From: Polydactylus sextarius
Lineage: Eukaryota > Chordata > Actinopteri > Polynemidae
Length of the DNA stretch: 64,000 nucleotides
Direction of reading: 5' to 3'
Assembly: GCA_016801845.1 (NCBI GenBank)
Contig: CM028926.1
Location: forward strand, 7,042,501 to 7,106,500
Part shown: piece after piece, positions 11,208-24,824 of the stretch
How the letters are laid out: each line of letters begins with the position of its first letter
How positions within the stretch are numbered: the first letter of the stretch is position 1
Translations under genes and position numbers: made by a program
Notes under the pieces: model-generated
The model's database searches: none
Told to the model about the DNA's origin: nothing
What the model saw: the letters and a program-made list of their open reading frames with translations, nothing else

Positions 11208-11231
11208 GCATGTGCCAGTACAGGCACATGC
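11208..11231. repeat. Exact 9-bp inverted repeat
   Basis: GCATGTGCC (11208-11216) and GGCACATGC (11223-11231) pair perfectly around a 6-bp spacer. It could be a dimeric factor site or chance. Confidence 0.7.
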
Positions 11232-11967
11232 ATGCATAAGCGCTTAATCACATCTCTGAAACCTATGTATAGAGCAATATAAAGACTTATTGTCAGGTTC
11301 AGATGTTTATCTATCCATCATTTTTCTAAAATGATTGTGAAACCAATGTACAGGAGTTTCTTACAGGGAATTAGCTTCTTTACATTACCAGAAATCCTTA
11401 AGAGTGGATGGGATCAGGTCCAGGCCTAAAAATATGACTAAAATCTCACCTCAAACAAAAAACCTTGTATCTGAGAAGGAAAGAACTATGTTGGGCAATC
11501 ACATTAGCTAGCTTACTGGAATACATGCAGCTAGCTTCTGAGATGGTGCCAAAAAAGATGTTTCGATAAAACAACTGTTCGCTTGATTTAATGGGTATAT
11601 GACTTTGAGTATATGGCCTTACACTGTTGCTTTGCCATACCTTTTTGATTGAGAGTATGGCTGTTTGTAGGTCATTGTGCGTTTGACAGTGTGTCAGTGT
11701 GTGTCAAACATTAAATGCTTCAAAATGGGCCTCCGCTAAAAGTGCCTTGGGACCAGACCACTCACTCTCCTTCCATCTCAGTAGTGACAGTCGACCACTG
11801 AGGGAAAGACAGTCTAATTTCACTGCTGGCTGACGTCCATTCAACTTGAGTGATGAGGGAGCAGGCCCTCGTGCACACGTATGGACACACGTATGTTCAC
11901 GAGGCCACAAACACACGCATGCACACAACACACCGCACCACACCACAGCACACACACAAATACACAA

Positions 11968-11993
11968 AGAGAAAGAGAGAGAGAGAGAGAGAA
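11968..11993. repeat. (AG)n microsatellite with CA-rich flank
   Basis: Near-perfect AG run, preceded from about 11910 by interrupted CA-rich sequence. Confidence 0.9.
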
Positions 11994-14900
11994 TGATACT
12001 AAAACAGTTAACTCAAACCAAGGTTGGCTGTGCTGACAGGCCCATTAACTGGCCTCTGCCTGCCATTTCAGGCTTGTTTCACGCCCTCCTATTCCAGGGA
12101 AATATACTGGCCTGCAATGCCCTACTGTATGCTCCAGTGCACCACGGCCCCTCAGAAGTCATCGTTATCCAGTGTGCTGTCCTCTGCATGCACCTGATTC
12201 CCCCCTTCTTCATTATCATGCTGAAAAACAAAACTGCTTCAGCATAATAGGTTGCCATTCTACCTGCCATCAGTTGCTTCTCGTGGTAAACGTTGATGAG
12301 AATATGCATGAACGTCTCACGGAAAGTTAGAGGCAATGAGTGAGACATGACCAAAGACGGGGGGGCCCTGTGGGGCCACAAAGGCCTCCACTGTGATAGA
12401 TTGTGATGAAGACAAATGGTCAGACCCAATATGGCTTCCCTGTGGCGGGGTATCATCTATGGAAAAAGGGGGGTTTAGGCTAGCTGGTTGGTTGATGGAC
12501 ATATAGCCTAATTGGTGACCTGTGGGGTCAGAGTAGGAGTGAGGAGGCCTCTTTACTGACTGAGTGGCATGAGTGTCGATCTATCTTGAGCAGGGGTCAG
12601 AGATCAAGTGATGTGCAGGGGAAGAGGTGAAGGGATAGGGAAGTATCTCTGAGACATAGCCTGTTTGCAACTATCTGGCACAATGAAAAATTATACAATC
12701 AAAACACTACAATACCCTTTTGATGAATGGAGGGGGAAGAATCACTGGGTGGTAGAGGTAAAATTCCTTAACAAGTGTTTAAGGCGTGTTTTGACAAGGG
12801 AAATCAAAGAGGATGAAGAAACAATAGTACAAAAGAGGACAATTATTTTTTGTTTTTTTATTTGTTTCTTTTTGTTTGCATGGTCTGCCTGGTCAATTCA
12901 ATAGTGAATGCTTTACACTCCACCTACAGCAGAACAGAAAAACAGATCTCTTGTTGAACACTAAACCGAATCAGGGTTTGAGAATTGCCAACTGTGCTTA
13001 GTTCTTTTGCGGCAGCTGGAGGGAAATCGATCACATGCCTGAATTAATACTTAATCATAGTACACCAGATGCTCTTAGCCAAGGCCTGTGTCCATCGCAA
13101 AGCAAACAAGGCACAAAGGAAGAGGGTGTGAGGGAAGGGCCGAGGTAAAGTGCATTACAGAACTGGACTGTCTCTTAACGACTGACATAAACAAAGACAC
13201 ACAACAGCATGCATGAATGAACTTATTCACCACGACTATTTGACAACACACATGTATATAAAGTACATACCATCAATCTGGGCTGAACTGAACTAGCTCG
13301 TGAGTTGGCCAGACTGCCTTACATTTCATCTCTTTGTCAGCTGAAGCCCACTGCCGTCCATGAGAATCATGCAATGGAGCTGTGGTATATCATTATTTGG
13401 TGGGAATAATGTGGAGCTCATCCTTAATGGACAGTACAAAGACTGACAATGATCCTGTAGAGAGGAATGTCAACATGCTTCCCCATACTACAATAGTGAA
13501 GTGACACTACAGAAACAGATGTGGATGTGAATGGCTTCAGTGTCCAGACTACCACTGGAGCGCTTCCTGTCAAGTCTATTCAGACAGAAAACTGCAGTGC
13601 CGCTGTATATGAGGGGCTTTCACCACTGACTGACATGGCTAATCACGCTGCCCCCTGATTGGGGAAGAATGAGATAGCCATTAAGGGAATCCATGTGAGA
13701 AATGGTTATAAACCCTGTTATTTGCTACCAAGGCAACAGATGGAAAAAATTGTTGTGTCCCATTGGCAAAAATAATGGCTGGCCAAGGACAGGCTATGTC
13801 AATGAATAAAAACACACGAGCATGACAAAGCTGATAAATCCTTTTATGAAGCCACTGTAAACAAGGCCAAGAGTAACAATTATTTTATTTATTTTAATTG
13901 ACTGACGTATTTCTTAGTCACCATTTATTACCCAATACCCATGAGAACTTTCTGGAATTAGGGAAATATATGGGAAGGGCTCACTTTTTTTCCAACAAGT
14001 AGAAAAGTACTGGAATATTTTTATTGATGTGAAACAGATATGAGCTTTTATAACAGTGAAAACAAAAATAGGCATCTATATCAAACTGTTCGACCAATGT
14101 TAAAATTATGATTCATTGTCTGTGGAGCCGGCATGAATCTTTTCTCCATCAATTTTCACCCAAAATTATTTCCATGCAGTAACTTGGAATGAGTGCTGCT
14201 ATTGTTTCATTTCTTTTCATTATAACTGACTGAGTCCTAAAAAATTATGCAGAAGTAACAAACGGGGCTATGACATTTTTCACTCTGCTCCAGGAGGAGG
14301 TATAAAATAGAACTGAGATACCGAGAAAACAAAGAAACAAAAGAAAAATGAGCTGGACAACAAACCCATGTGAATCAAAAAGGATTTGGGGGCTTTATCT
14401 GGTGGCACCATGTGGGAATGATAATGACCATCTTGAATCCAAAAGGACAACCATTCATCTTAACCCTGGTCTGCCTGGCAAAACTCATAATCCCCGTAAC
14501 ACCCACAAACCACCACTAGACAGACAGCAGGGGAGTAACATGGCACTTTGAAGGCACAGGATAAGACAATACAAACCCATTTCTCCCATTCTCTACAGAC
14601 TCAGCGTGGTTATTTAACATTCCATGAAATACGCTCCATCTGCTAGCCCGCATTAATTCCTTCTTTTAACAAATCTTCACCTTTACACTTCTGAGATTAT
14701 GTCACTCCCTGTGTCCCCTCCCCTGTCCACCCCTCCTTCTCTTTTTCTGTCTTTACTGGTCCTTCAATCAAACTAATACCTTTTCCCTTGTGATGAATCA
14801 TTTCATTCAGTCTTCTTTTATTCCCTGGCTCTGCAGATACACTAGCATCAACTGCCCTTTTCTCTTTTAACATCCTCTATCCATCATAGTGGGAAGCCTG

Positions 14901-15839
14901 GTCTGGGTCCCTCCCATGCTCTGAATCTCCTCCTCTCCAATCTTGCTTTCTTTTTTTCCCTCCTTTCTCCCTTAAACCAGCCATCAAGATGAACGATGGT
15001 GAAGGTTAGATGGGTCCATTTTCACCCCTGTGACTCCTGACCCCCTCTCCACTCGCCCCAGGTGACATTACTAAATGCTGCTGTCTGAAGGGGAGTGAAT
15101 AGTCTGTCCATTTATTTTGGAAAAGACTCATTCTTCGTTGTTTTGCCCCTTCAGTGTGTGAACTCCTCATGTGTGTCTCCTTCTGTATTATTTCTGTATT
15201 AAGACAGAAAACTTTTTTTTAATGGAAGGGGTTTGTGGTCTTTTTCTTGGTGAATAGTAAATCCACAAACCTGTGAAATACGTTCAAACCAACAATATCA
15301 TTTCCAAAATACACTCATTGTAATTCCTTACAAATCATGTGATAATATTGGCAAGCCTGTATAAATATCTGCTACTATTTGTGAAATAATGCCAGTCAGG
15401 AATGGGATTTCAGTTTGTGTCTTTGTGAGAGAACTTAAAGCTCCCAGGGTCACTGTTTGTTGAATCAACCTTTGGTGTTAAGGAAAAAAAGTATTCAGTG
15501 ATTAGCTGAGAAAGTCTCTTCAAGCATCTAATGGGTCGAAGTGGATTGAATTCATGACCTAAATTACACCACTATGGTCAGAGAGTTAGTAGGAGAAAAA
15601 GCAGCAGGGGGAAAAAAGAAGAAAAAAAGAAGGCAAGAATGACTGACAGTTTCAAATAAAAAAGCAGTAAAGCCACAGAGAACAAAATAAAGACTGAAGC
15701 AGTTCTAACTGCGTGGTAAATCTGATTAAGTGTCATAGCAAGGATGGCAAGCAATGCTAAGTGACTCAATGGATGAGTAAGTGAATAAATAAAGGAGAGA
15801 ATATTGTGGTGGCCGCCTGCCACAGCACCACGTTATTTG

Positions 15840-16100
15840 AGCAGCCTCGTGTGTACACAAGCCAGGTTGCTACGGGCTGAGTTTCCACACTCAGTGCAAT
15901 TACTCTGGCTGCGTTCTGTGTTGGTGAGCTAATTAGACCTTGGCGAGCTCAGAGCTTGTAGACTGGAAGATGAGGTGAGTCACTGGGGAAGGAGATGGAG
16001 GTGATAGCCTCTGTTTTTCACCTGAAGCCCTTTCGCTCCAAAGGAAGTAGTTGCCTGTTTACACCACAGACTGTAAACTACCAATGGACCCGAAAGGATA
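15840..16100. promoter_or_regulatory. Candidate conserved non-coding element
   Basis: Repeat-free block with the palindromic homeodomain core CTAATTAG (15929-15936), flanked by GAGCTC-type words (GTGAGCT before and GCGAGCTC after). The segment GAGGTGAGTCAC resembles a splice donor and an AP-1 word, but no acceptor-donor pair encloses a plausible exon. Inference from motif content. Confidence 0.28.
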
Positions 16101-16539
16101 AGGAGTAAATGTAGCGGGAAAAACGTTTGAACAGTGGTTGTGCATGCTCCCTACTTCTCTTTCTTTCTCTCCTCTTTCCTTTTTTCCCTTTCAGACACAC
16201 AGCATAAACGTTTGCTTATCTCCATCTTGTGCCACCAGAAACACCCGCTGTCTACTCTCTGCTCCCATTCTTATCCCAGCCTACTGAGTCTACTCCCACC
16301 CCTGCTAGAGTAACCCAATAACGCTGTGTGTACTTAAACAGCAGTGTTGGCAGGCCTCCTCCACTCCCAATCTCCTCTCATTGCCAACAAACACACACAG
16401 CTCTCTTTCAACAGTCCTCTACCAAACTCAACTCCTTCAGAGAGTCGCTGCTAAAACAAACACTCCCCACAATGCAGCTTACTGTGATGTGTCTTAAAAA
16501 GTGGGGGAAAAGGAAATAAGGACTGATGATTGCCCTTCT

Positions 16540-16860
16540 CTCTCAAGGCATTATTAGGCAATACGTTATAATTAATTGAATTGTGGTCTTGTTGGTTCAT
16601 GAGGGTTCTTGGCTGCTGAGCTTTCTCATTAGCTACGCAGATTCTGGCCCTAACCTAATGAACAATAATAATACTCGCTGGTTGAAATGTGTTACGGAGA
16701 TGAAACCTGATGGCCTCTGCTGGTAATTGGGCACACTTCCACTCATTAAGGAAGGAAGGCAATAAAAAAGCAATAACACTCTCAAAGTGCTATCAGAGGA
16801 GGAATGTGACACTTTCTTTTTGACAATTCATCAAGAGTGAGGCCCTGCCTATTAGCTGAA
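16540..16860. promoter_or_regulatory. Candidate conserved non-coding element, one of the strongest
   Basis: Long repeat-free AT-rich block with ATTAATTGAATT (16571-16582), SOX-type AACAAT (16661-16666), TAATTGG (16724-16730) and many TTAG/CATTA words. This dense spacing of homeodomain and SOX words is characteristic of vertebrate developmental CNEs. No frame of more than a few dozen codons is convincing. Confidence 0.35.
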
Positions 16861-17269
16861 TGAGAGCCCAGGGCCAAATAAACATCTCCCACTCTGCACA
16901 GACTGTTTGATGGGTAAACAGTCTTTGATGTGTTTGCTGCCAGACACTGACATTTTATGTGGACATAACATCAGGGCAAAGACAAGATCATGGGAGAACT
17001 AGTGAAGTTAACTATTACAGAAATGTGGCAATTCAAGGTCTGCTGTGTTTATTCTAAGCACTTCGCTTATCTAACTTTGTGTGTGTTCTCTTTCTGCTGC
17101 TGGTTAAACTTATGTAGAGTCAGTAAGAACCTCAGGTTAAATCCTCAGGTCAGGGCATGATTGCATTTCCCTTCAGGTAAGACAGATGACAAAAATCCAG
17201 GCTGTGTATACATGTGTATTGTATGAACTGCAGGATTTCCTGCCAAGTTTGCACGCAGGGACTTTCAGC

Positions 17270-17430
17270 TCCATTCATCACCGGATACCTCTAAACAGCG
17301 CTGCAAATCATAATTTGTTTTCTGAACAATTGACATGGGGAAGCTGTCTTGTGCTGGAATATTCAAATAAACAATTATCTGTGACTGTCTCAGGCAACAA
17401 TGTCAGGAATGTTACTCAACACACTGTGTG
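17270..17430. promoter_or_regulatory. Candidate SOX-rich regulatory block
   Basis: Three AACAAT words on the plus strand at 17325-17330, 17370-17375 and 17396-17401, two of them followed by T as in the SOX consensus AACAAT/AACAATT, plus GCTGCAAATCATAATTTG upstream. An open frame covers it (17186-17452) but resembles no known protein. Confidence 0.3.
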
Positions 17431-20400
17431 TTTCAGCTTGCCTCCTCACTAAGCCAGTGGCTTTCAAGCAGTGAAAGCAGAGGATATGAGCCAAGAGTGA
17501 CACACAAGTCATTCTGAGGTCTCATTCCACCAGAGTCCTCTGTCTGGTCCTGACAGGGTTCGTGAGCAGGCAGTTCAGAGTTTTGCCTCAGCTTGGCTCG
17601 GGAGATAAAAACCTGTCGAAATCTAATACCCACTTCTTCTCCTCCATTCGTCGAATCGGAGAGGGATGAGGAGTCAAAGCTACAGGAAACACAGGCAACA
17701 TTGCCTGGGAATTCACAACTACTTTTGGAAACTTTTCAGGTTTTATTCTAAAAGTAAAAGCTGGCATGGTAGAGATTGGTAGAGATGACACACAAGTATG
17801 TGGTTGAGCTGCAGTATACCATGTGAGCATTCAAGTAAGAGTGAGGAAGGTAACAAGTAGAAGCGTCAAAAAAGAAGATGAGAGGTGAAGTCTTATACTC
17901 ATTCAATTGCCTGCCTGGTGCTGTGGCAGCATGAAAATAATAAAGGGCAGACTGGTGTATTTTATGGCAAATGTATAGATACATTAAAAATGGATAATGT
18001 ATAATAATGAATAACAGTGACTAATTTTCCAAAGTTCTAAACTTGAACTTACTATAATAGAAAGTTTGTAGCTAAATGAACATACATGTTACTATTACAA
18101 CACTAATAGTAGTAGTTTTAGTAAAGATTTGAATGAATAGTTTTTGGTTGATGGACCACACGGTATCACAATCATAGACTAGCAAAGCAAGTCAGCCCCA
18201 ATTTTCCAGTTTGAATAAATAAGGTGTAATTTTCATTTTAATTTAAGAGTGTGCATATCTACCAGACAAAACATTTAAAAAGATGTTTAGAGTGTGAGAG
18301 TTGTGGTTTAGTCAGTGTTGGTACAGCACATCTCCTAGCTGTAAAGTTCCAATTCCAAATGCATAAACCAAAAGCCACAGTCACAAGTTGTCGGATCCAC
18401 ACTGTATTTCTCTGAAATCCATAATAATCAGCTCAAATACAGAAAAGAAGCTTTGCTAAGACAGAATCGATGAGCAATCCAAACTAGGAAAATCCAGCTT
18501 CCTTGAGATGTGTGGTGTCAATTTGTCCAGAAAGTCACAGAAAAAGAGAATGTGGCACTTAAAGATGTTCTCCAGACAACCTCTGCTTTCTCTTGTTCTC
18601 TGCTCAGGTCAACAACATGAAGCCTGCTTTACACTGTGAAAGACAAACATAATTCTTCATCTTTCTGGTTTTGTTTTAGACTTTTTATATGAACCCAGTG
18701 GAGTCCCTGTATTTTTGGTTCGTTTTCCAAAAACAATCTTGAAACTGATTCAGTATCTTGTTTAAATACACCTGAGCCAGGTTGTCACTGTGTTTTGAAC
18801 TTGAACTTTGCTACACATGAAATGTTTCCTGACTCATCAAGCTCCACCACCATGCTGTTGCTTTCTTATCAGGAAACTACCTGCATAAAAGTCAATGCTG
18901 GATTGAGACATTTCTTATATGCTCCACTGCTAACAACTCACTAGAACGCCTCCTTTGGACAACCTGTCTGTTTCAAGTTGGTAATAATAAAAAAGTGTGC
19001 ATGATAAATGAGTGAATTGGCAGGACTGCAGTTTCTTCCATATGGAATAATCGTGTCATTATTTTTCTTCTCTGTCTCTGTGCCTCACTCTCTGATACAG
19101 CAGGTCACTGGAACAAAAGAGGCCCTCACTTGCTGCTATCTGACTGTACTCCAATGAGATGAAGTCCGTCTGGATCACCTCCCTTTCCCACTGAGAGTGA
19201 CCCTTGGGAGATAACACCAAGCAAAGAGGAATGTTGTTTGGTGGTAAGAAATGAAGACAGAGTGAAGCAGTGAGGAGTGAGACATGCAACATGTGGACCA
19301 GACAGTGGAGACCTTTATTTGACTGTCTGTGAAAAAGGGAGGGAAATCAGAGTACAAGTAAAAATGTAGGTAAGGAAAGCAAGGAGTAATATTTTATAGC
19401 AGAACAAAAAAGACTTGACCCAAAAATCTAAATAATCATGTGGAGAGGGAGAATCCGTTAAAATGGTGTCAAGAATAATGGTGGATGACAACATTGAGTA
19501 AAGGAATGTCCTCCTCTGTGGGAGTGATGTATGTTTTATGGCTGTAGAGGGGTTGGTGACCCTGTCCTTGGCCTCTTTGGGACCATGGATATGGGTTGAA
19601 CCAGCTGTGGAGGGTGGGAGGACAACAGCAGATGAAAGTTTAACAGCCCTCCCATGGGCTGTATACCTCCAACCCCCCTGGTGGAACTACATGTACGGAG
19701 GGTGGGATGTCTTTCACGTCACTACACGGGGCCTCACTGGGGCTCATCAAAGTGCTCAGCTGCTCCTCACTCAGGGAGTCCATCTGGTGCCAAGCAACCC
19801 ACAGGAAGGAACTGAGGCAACACTAGCAACTTGCTGCCATACCCTCCCACATGCACGTGCACATTTGTACAAGTGCACCGTTCCAGATAACCTCACACCA
19901 CCAATTTCTTCTGTGCCACTTTAATTTAAGCCAATTAAGCTGATTTTCTAGATTTTACTTTTTCTTCAGCATTCGTGCTCTCACTCCCAGCTGGGTTTAA
20001 ACACACACAGACGGTTCGTTTAGAACAAATATTAACTGCTCAGCCTCGTAGGACTGGTTGGATCTTTGTTTAAGTGTGTAATTTGGGGCATATGAGAACA
20101 TATGTTGGAAATCCTGTTAAACCTATCAGTTGCTCCACTTTACCACTGATCTCTCCATCTTTTTTTGACTATTCTGTTTATGTTGTGCACAATGAAACAT
20201 TTTCCATCCATAATGCAATCTGTAATCTGAAAAATGAATACATATATTGTCACTTACCTGGAAGGTCAAGTCATTGTTGAGGACACGACAGAAGACAGAA
20301 GAATGATCAAGGACACACATAGAAAAAAAAAGACAACACAATCTTGTTAGTTTGAGGCAAACAAAAGGCAACAACAAAATGTAAACCTTGCATTTCATGT

Positions 20401-22039
20401 AAGTCTACGAGGAACCATCCCTGACCCAAGGTTACTGTTTGAACCCAGTCTGAGACCACTTCCATATTCCCCACCCCACTTCTACATGCCCTCCTCCTCT
20501 CCCCCTCCACCGCTGCATCTCCCCATCCTCCCAGTTTTCCTTCTGACATCTGCTAATCCCTAGACCTCTGACCCCAGGAAATTTACTCTCTCAACCTTGA
20601 CCATTTTCTTTCTCTTTTTCCCCTTTATGCCTGGCGGATCACCATTATCCATTATCATTCCATTGTCTGGGGCCAAGAAAAACAATTTAAATTCCTGTGA
20701 ACTGAAATCCACTTGCAGGCTAAAGCTGATGGGGGTATATAGTTGGATGTGGGGTCTAAAGGTGTTGTGTGTTTGTGGTTTGATAGTCTGGCTGTATGAT
20801 TTTTACCAAACACAACAATGGGCTATGTACAGTGCCTTTAGACTACCAGAAAATAGCTATTTATTTCATATTTTATGGTTGTCAGATGCATCTTTCACAC
20901 TTCCAGCATACATTTATGGCAATTACATTCTACTTAATATCTACAGACAGCAGGGATTTTTATATGAATAATGCACACAGATGATGGCTATGCTGCATGT
21001 TAGCTTTGGCCAGACTGGGTATTAGCAACGTGTGCAAAATTTGTTGAGACACCTGTCCGAAGCAAAAAGGCTGGATGTTTCTGTCATTTTCTTCTCGCTC
21101 AAGGATCAGTATGTCTGTTCTTTACCACATAATCTTCCACCTTTCAGACAATTTTATCTCTTATTGGGTGTGAAGTTGAAGAGACAAAGAAAGGCCAATA
21201 GAGATCCATGATGTGTTTTATTATTATTATTATTATTAGGTATAAAGATTAGAACACTGTTAAAAAGCTAGAAATATTTACTACATCATATATACTTCAT
21301 CTAAAGCATTGGTCAATTATTAGATTATATTATTCTCTCGATCCATTAACTAGCAGTGACGATTACATAACAACTGGCTCTGTAAAATGATTAGAGCAGA
21401 ATCAGAATTAGTTCTCAATGTCAAAAGATGCTAGATCATAAATCATTAATTCCAAAAAACAGGCAGCTTTGGCATTAAGCTACACCACACACCACAATTC
21501 AGTTTGTTTTTGCAGGGCCTGACTTTGATCAACTTTATTTGGCAATGTCAAAAAACAGGAAATTAAATAGTAGTTTGTATCCATATTGGTTTGAAATGAT
21601 TAAGACAAATTATGGTGTGAGAAAACTTGAAGTTTTGCTTTTCCAAAATTGAAAAGGTTCATAGTCAAATATCAAATGAATGCCACACAACACTGCATTT
21701 ATACCATTTATGGAAAAGAAGAAGATTTCCCAGAACAAGATTTGTATCAGTTAAGGAAAAAAATATGCCAGAAGCCTTTCCAAGTCATCAATAACACTAA
21801 AAACAACTTCTCAAACTGAATGGGATGAGATTTGCATTTACACAACTGGTTTGTTAAAAACTGCATTCAGTAGCAGCCAATCTTCTACTCCCTCAAGTCG
21901 TCGACTCAGACAACCCCAGTAAGACCTAATCTGACCAGATCAGAGGGACATCAAGATCCTTCTGTTGTTGATCTGTTGTGATCTGGCTGCGCTGGCACTA
22001 ATCCAACTGTGTGGACTCTGACCCAAAAGGCAGAGAGGC
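17431..22039. other. Long non-coding interval, no gene recognised
   Basis: AT-rich and mostly featureless. A tandem pair GGTAGAGAT(T/G) lies near 17767-17786, a (TTA)n run at 21218-21238 and a POU octamer at 21830-21837. The plus frames at 19538-19924 (128 codons) and 20597-20971 (124 codons) have no recognisable domain. The second is a hydrophobic, AT-driven composition with no splice context. Confidence 0.55.
21218..21238. repeat. (TTA)n microsatellite
   Basis: Seven TTA units. Confidence 0.93.
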
Positions 22040-22230
22040 CCTCGTACACCCCACTGTTTGCACCCGCCCGGGGATCTTGGCACCACATGGCACACTCCCA
22101 CATTTATTATTCATCTACTTCATTACCCTCGAAAGCGCTTTACCTTCATACTGCAGCCTCGATGCCGTGACCCCAGGGTGAGCATTATCCTGCTCTTCAA
22201 CAGAAAGAGGACTAAGAAAGACAGAGAGGG
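22040..22230. promoter_or_regulatory. Candidate conserved non-coding element
   Basis: Repeat-free, moderately GC-rich block including CGAAAGCGC, TTTATTATTCATC and CCGTGACCCCAGGGTGAG words. Frames on both strands are open but overlap antisense and show no domain. Low-confidence inference. Confidence 0.23.
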
Positions 22231-22379
22231 AGCGGCACCACCCCAATGTCATTTCATGCTTCTCCTCCCTCCAAGAGCACAAAATGGATAGAAGCCGTGG
22301 ACTGAAGTCGGGAGCTGCAGTGGAGTAAAGTGAAGTGGATTTGTGTGGAAATTGCCAAGAGGATAGTGGCCTCATCTTT

Positions 22380-22640
22380 CTTAGGTCAGCATGCTAAGCG
22401 CTGAGAGAAGCCTGGTCATTCCTAAGTAAGGATATCCAATCAATTCCAATAGCCCCCAAGGCAGTCGCCATCTCTGGACCCCCAATGAAGTGATGTCTTT
22501 CAGGCTCTCATCGCCTGAGAGCAGGCGGCTTATGTGTTGGTCTGAACCCAGTTAATTGCTTGAGATATGACCCTGTGTGGTTTGTGGGTGAGTTTTTAAG
22601 GAGGAGTTGTTGTGGTTGGGGAGATATTCTCTGGCCCATA
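22380..22640. promoter_or_regulatory. Candidate conserved non-coding element
   Basis: Repeat-free block with an exact inverted repeat GCTCTCA / TGAGAGC around a 5-bp spacer (about 22504-22522), GTTAATTGC and CCAATCAATTCC words. No coding signal. Inference from texture. Confidence 0.25.
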
Positions 22641-24824
22641 AACCAGAGATTAGCCTCACAATGGGAAGGTATAGAACACAACTTTCCTGTGGGACAGAGA
22701 AGATATGAGCCCTCCATTAGCACATTAAGGGAATATGAGGATTGAGAGTCTCTGTCACTAACATGCACCTGTGTATGTGCCTCTATGTCACAATTTATTG
22801 ACTGGAGTTCAGAATATTAAGGTAGAATATGTGTATAATACTGGATAAATGGACAACACTACTTTGTCAATCTGTACTTAGTACAGTACAACATGTGCTA
22901 AGTAATATCCTTAAACAGATATACTCCACAATTTTCTTTTCGATAGTCAACACTCCAACATCATTTCAAGTATTTTAGGGACCCACTGCCAACTCTCTTG
23001 GCTGAAAGAGCAGAATGAAAACAAAATTAGAAAATAACAGACTTTAAAGGAAATATGATGGTCCTTTTTATAATTACATTTATTTTTCAATCTTGATTAT
23101 TTTCCCCCTTTTTCACAAACCAGTGAACTGTAGTGTGCATGTTTATTTTGGACATCATCATAATAATTCAATGTGAGGACTAACCCAGCCCCATAATGAC
23201 TTCCCTTTTTCTTTGCTGTTATTTCTGTGCCACTAGCCTGTGCCAGGATGCTACAAGGCTAGGGTAACCACAGAGGAGTAACTCTGGTCTGGTTGTGGTT
23301 TTTGGACCAAGCCCTGGATCCCAGGCAGGGAGTCCACTTCAAATCCAGCCTTGTTTCCCTTCATTCCACCCTTCATTTCACTGGGGCAACAAGACGGCTG
23401 TGGGATGGAGACATTCTCCCCCATTTCCTTTGCGCTGGAGCTGTGGAGAGCAGGCCACACTGTACTCCAACTTACAGTATAATTTTCACATTGAAGAAAC
23501 AGGCCAACAAGCACACAAATTTATACATACACATATACTATATATGATTCGGCCGACTCTTTCAACCTTCTTTGTACCGCACACATACTGTATCTGCTGT
23601 GCTGTACACATCTGCTTCTGTGCTAATCATTAACACACACTTGAAATACACGCCCTAAAATAAGCAGAGTCCATCTCTAAATGATCAAAGCCTCTCCGCT
23701 GTGGTTAAAACAAACCCAACATCCAAGTGGAAACCACAGAAAGACACAAAGTGGGATGTTTATCCTTAAGTGAAAGACGGGAGAGAGAGGCAAACAGAGG
23801 GAGACGAAAGAGGAACAGCTTACAAGGAAGAAAAACCTTCTGATTGCTAATAAACCCAAGAAAGCAGAAGGTATCATATTTCCACAGTAGTAACAATATA
23901 CAGAGGCAAGTACATATCAAACAATTTTGAGGGCTCTTACAACTAACTTGTAACCGCAAGTGAATATTTTTGTTAGTAATTCTGCTGCACAAGACGACAT
24001 AATGGTCTGAGTACTGCCAGAGTCTGCATGCCCTTCTCCATATTTTTTTTTTACAATAGTGGAATATATTTATCATAATAACACTGCTTACATGCCTGCA
24101 GCTAAGTAAAGGTCATAGGTGAAGTAATGCATAAGGATGAGAGTAGGTCCCCAGTAATTACAAGACTACACATTACTGCACAGCTAGTCAATATGTACAG
24201 ATTGTTAATGAATGGATTTATGCTAGAACCGGTGCAGAGGCAGTCAAACTAAGAGAGTGTGCACAAAAATAGCCCATAGTTGCATATATCTTCTTTTAAA
24301 AAGTAGGATAATCCTACTTTTACAATTAAACAAATTATAACTTGTCAGCTTCACATCTTTAATTGACTCACTGTAATGTAGTTTAATTGGCCATACAGGA
24401 GGTGTAATCTAGCACACATTACAGCATAGTTTACACTATGTTGATGTTACAGAAAACGATCTTGCATAATTTTCTGCCTTTCCAGTAAGCAGAGGTTTGG
24501 TTACTCAAGACATTCTCCATACTCTATCCCCAAAAGATTGTATGCATTGTGCTCCAGTGGTGATAAACCTGGACTTGTTGTGTGGCACAATGGCAGTCCT
24601 TGCTAAATACCCTTCAATTACCCCCCAAGACCTGAACGCCCCCAACAGGATGTATGGCTTTTGCAGACCATCAAGTGGAGATAGGCCGATTGAAACCCTC
24701 AACATGCAGTCACGCTGGGTACAATTATAGACCACTACCCGCTCGTCTGCCCTCTCAGCCCCACCCACGTATGCACAGGGGGTCATTACCTCTACCCTCA
24801 CCATGAGGCTGCTGGCATCCAGTT
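22641..24824. other. Non-coding interval, no gene recognised
   Basis: AT-rich filler. An inverted pair CATAGT / ACTATG lies around 24425-24440, and purine-rich patches occur near 23770-23820. Antisense-overlapping short frames at 23251-23633 and 24497-24804 have no recognised domain. Confidence 0.55.

Larger units (their letters stand above)
10980..15839. other. Long non-coding interval, no gene recognised
   Basis: Contains an exact 9-bp inverted repeat GCATGTGCC / GGCACATGC (11208-11231), a CA-rich patch with an (AG)n run near 11880-11993, and a G8 run at about 12358-12365. A partial CTCF-like word lies near 13649-13661 (two mismatches to the core). Blocks at 12000-12260 and 13270-13460 are repeat-free and could be weak CNEs. 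Frames at 11846-12247 (+) and 12079-12456 (-) overlap antisense and have no recognised domain. Confidence 0.5.

Noticed and set aside
12079..12456. 125-codon minus-strand frame
   Set aside because: Overlaps a plus-strand frame (11846-12247) of similar length; neither resembles a protein family.
13540..13562. Sequence resembling the miR-199 5p arm (CAGTGTCCAGACTACC)
   Set aside because: One mismatch in the core, and no matching 3p arm or hairpin downstream.
19538..19924. 128-codon plus-strand frame
   Set aside because: No domain, no splice sites bounding it, and no support beyond length.
20597..20971. Hydrophobic 124-codon frame that could suggest membrane segments
   Set aside because: Composition is driven by AT-rich sequence; no family resemblance.
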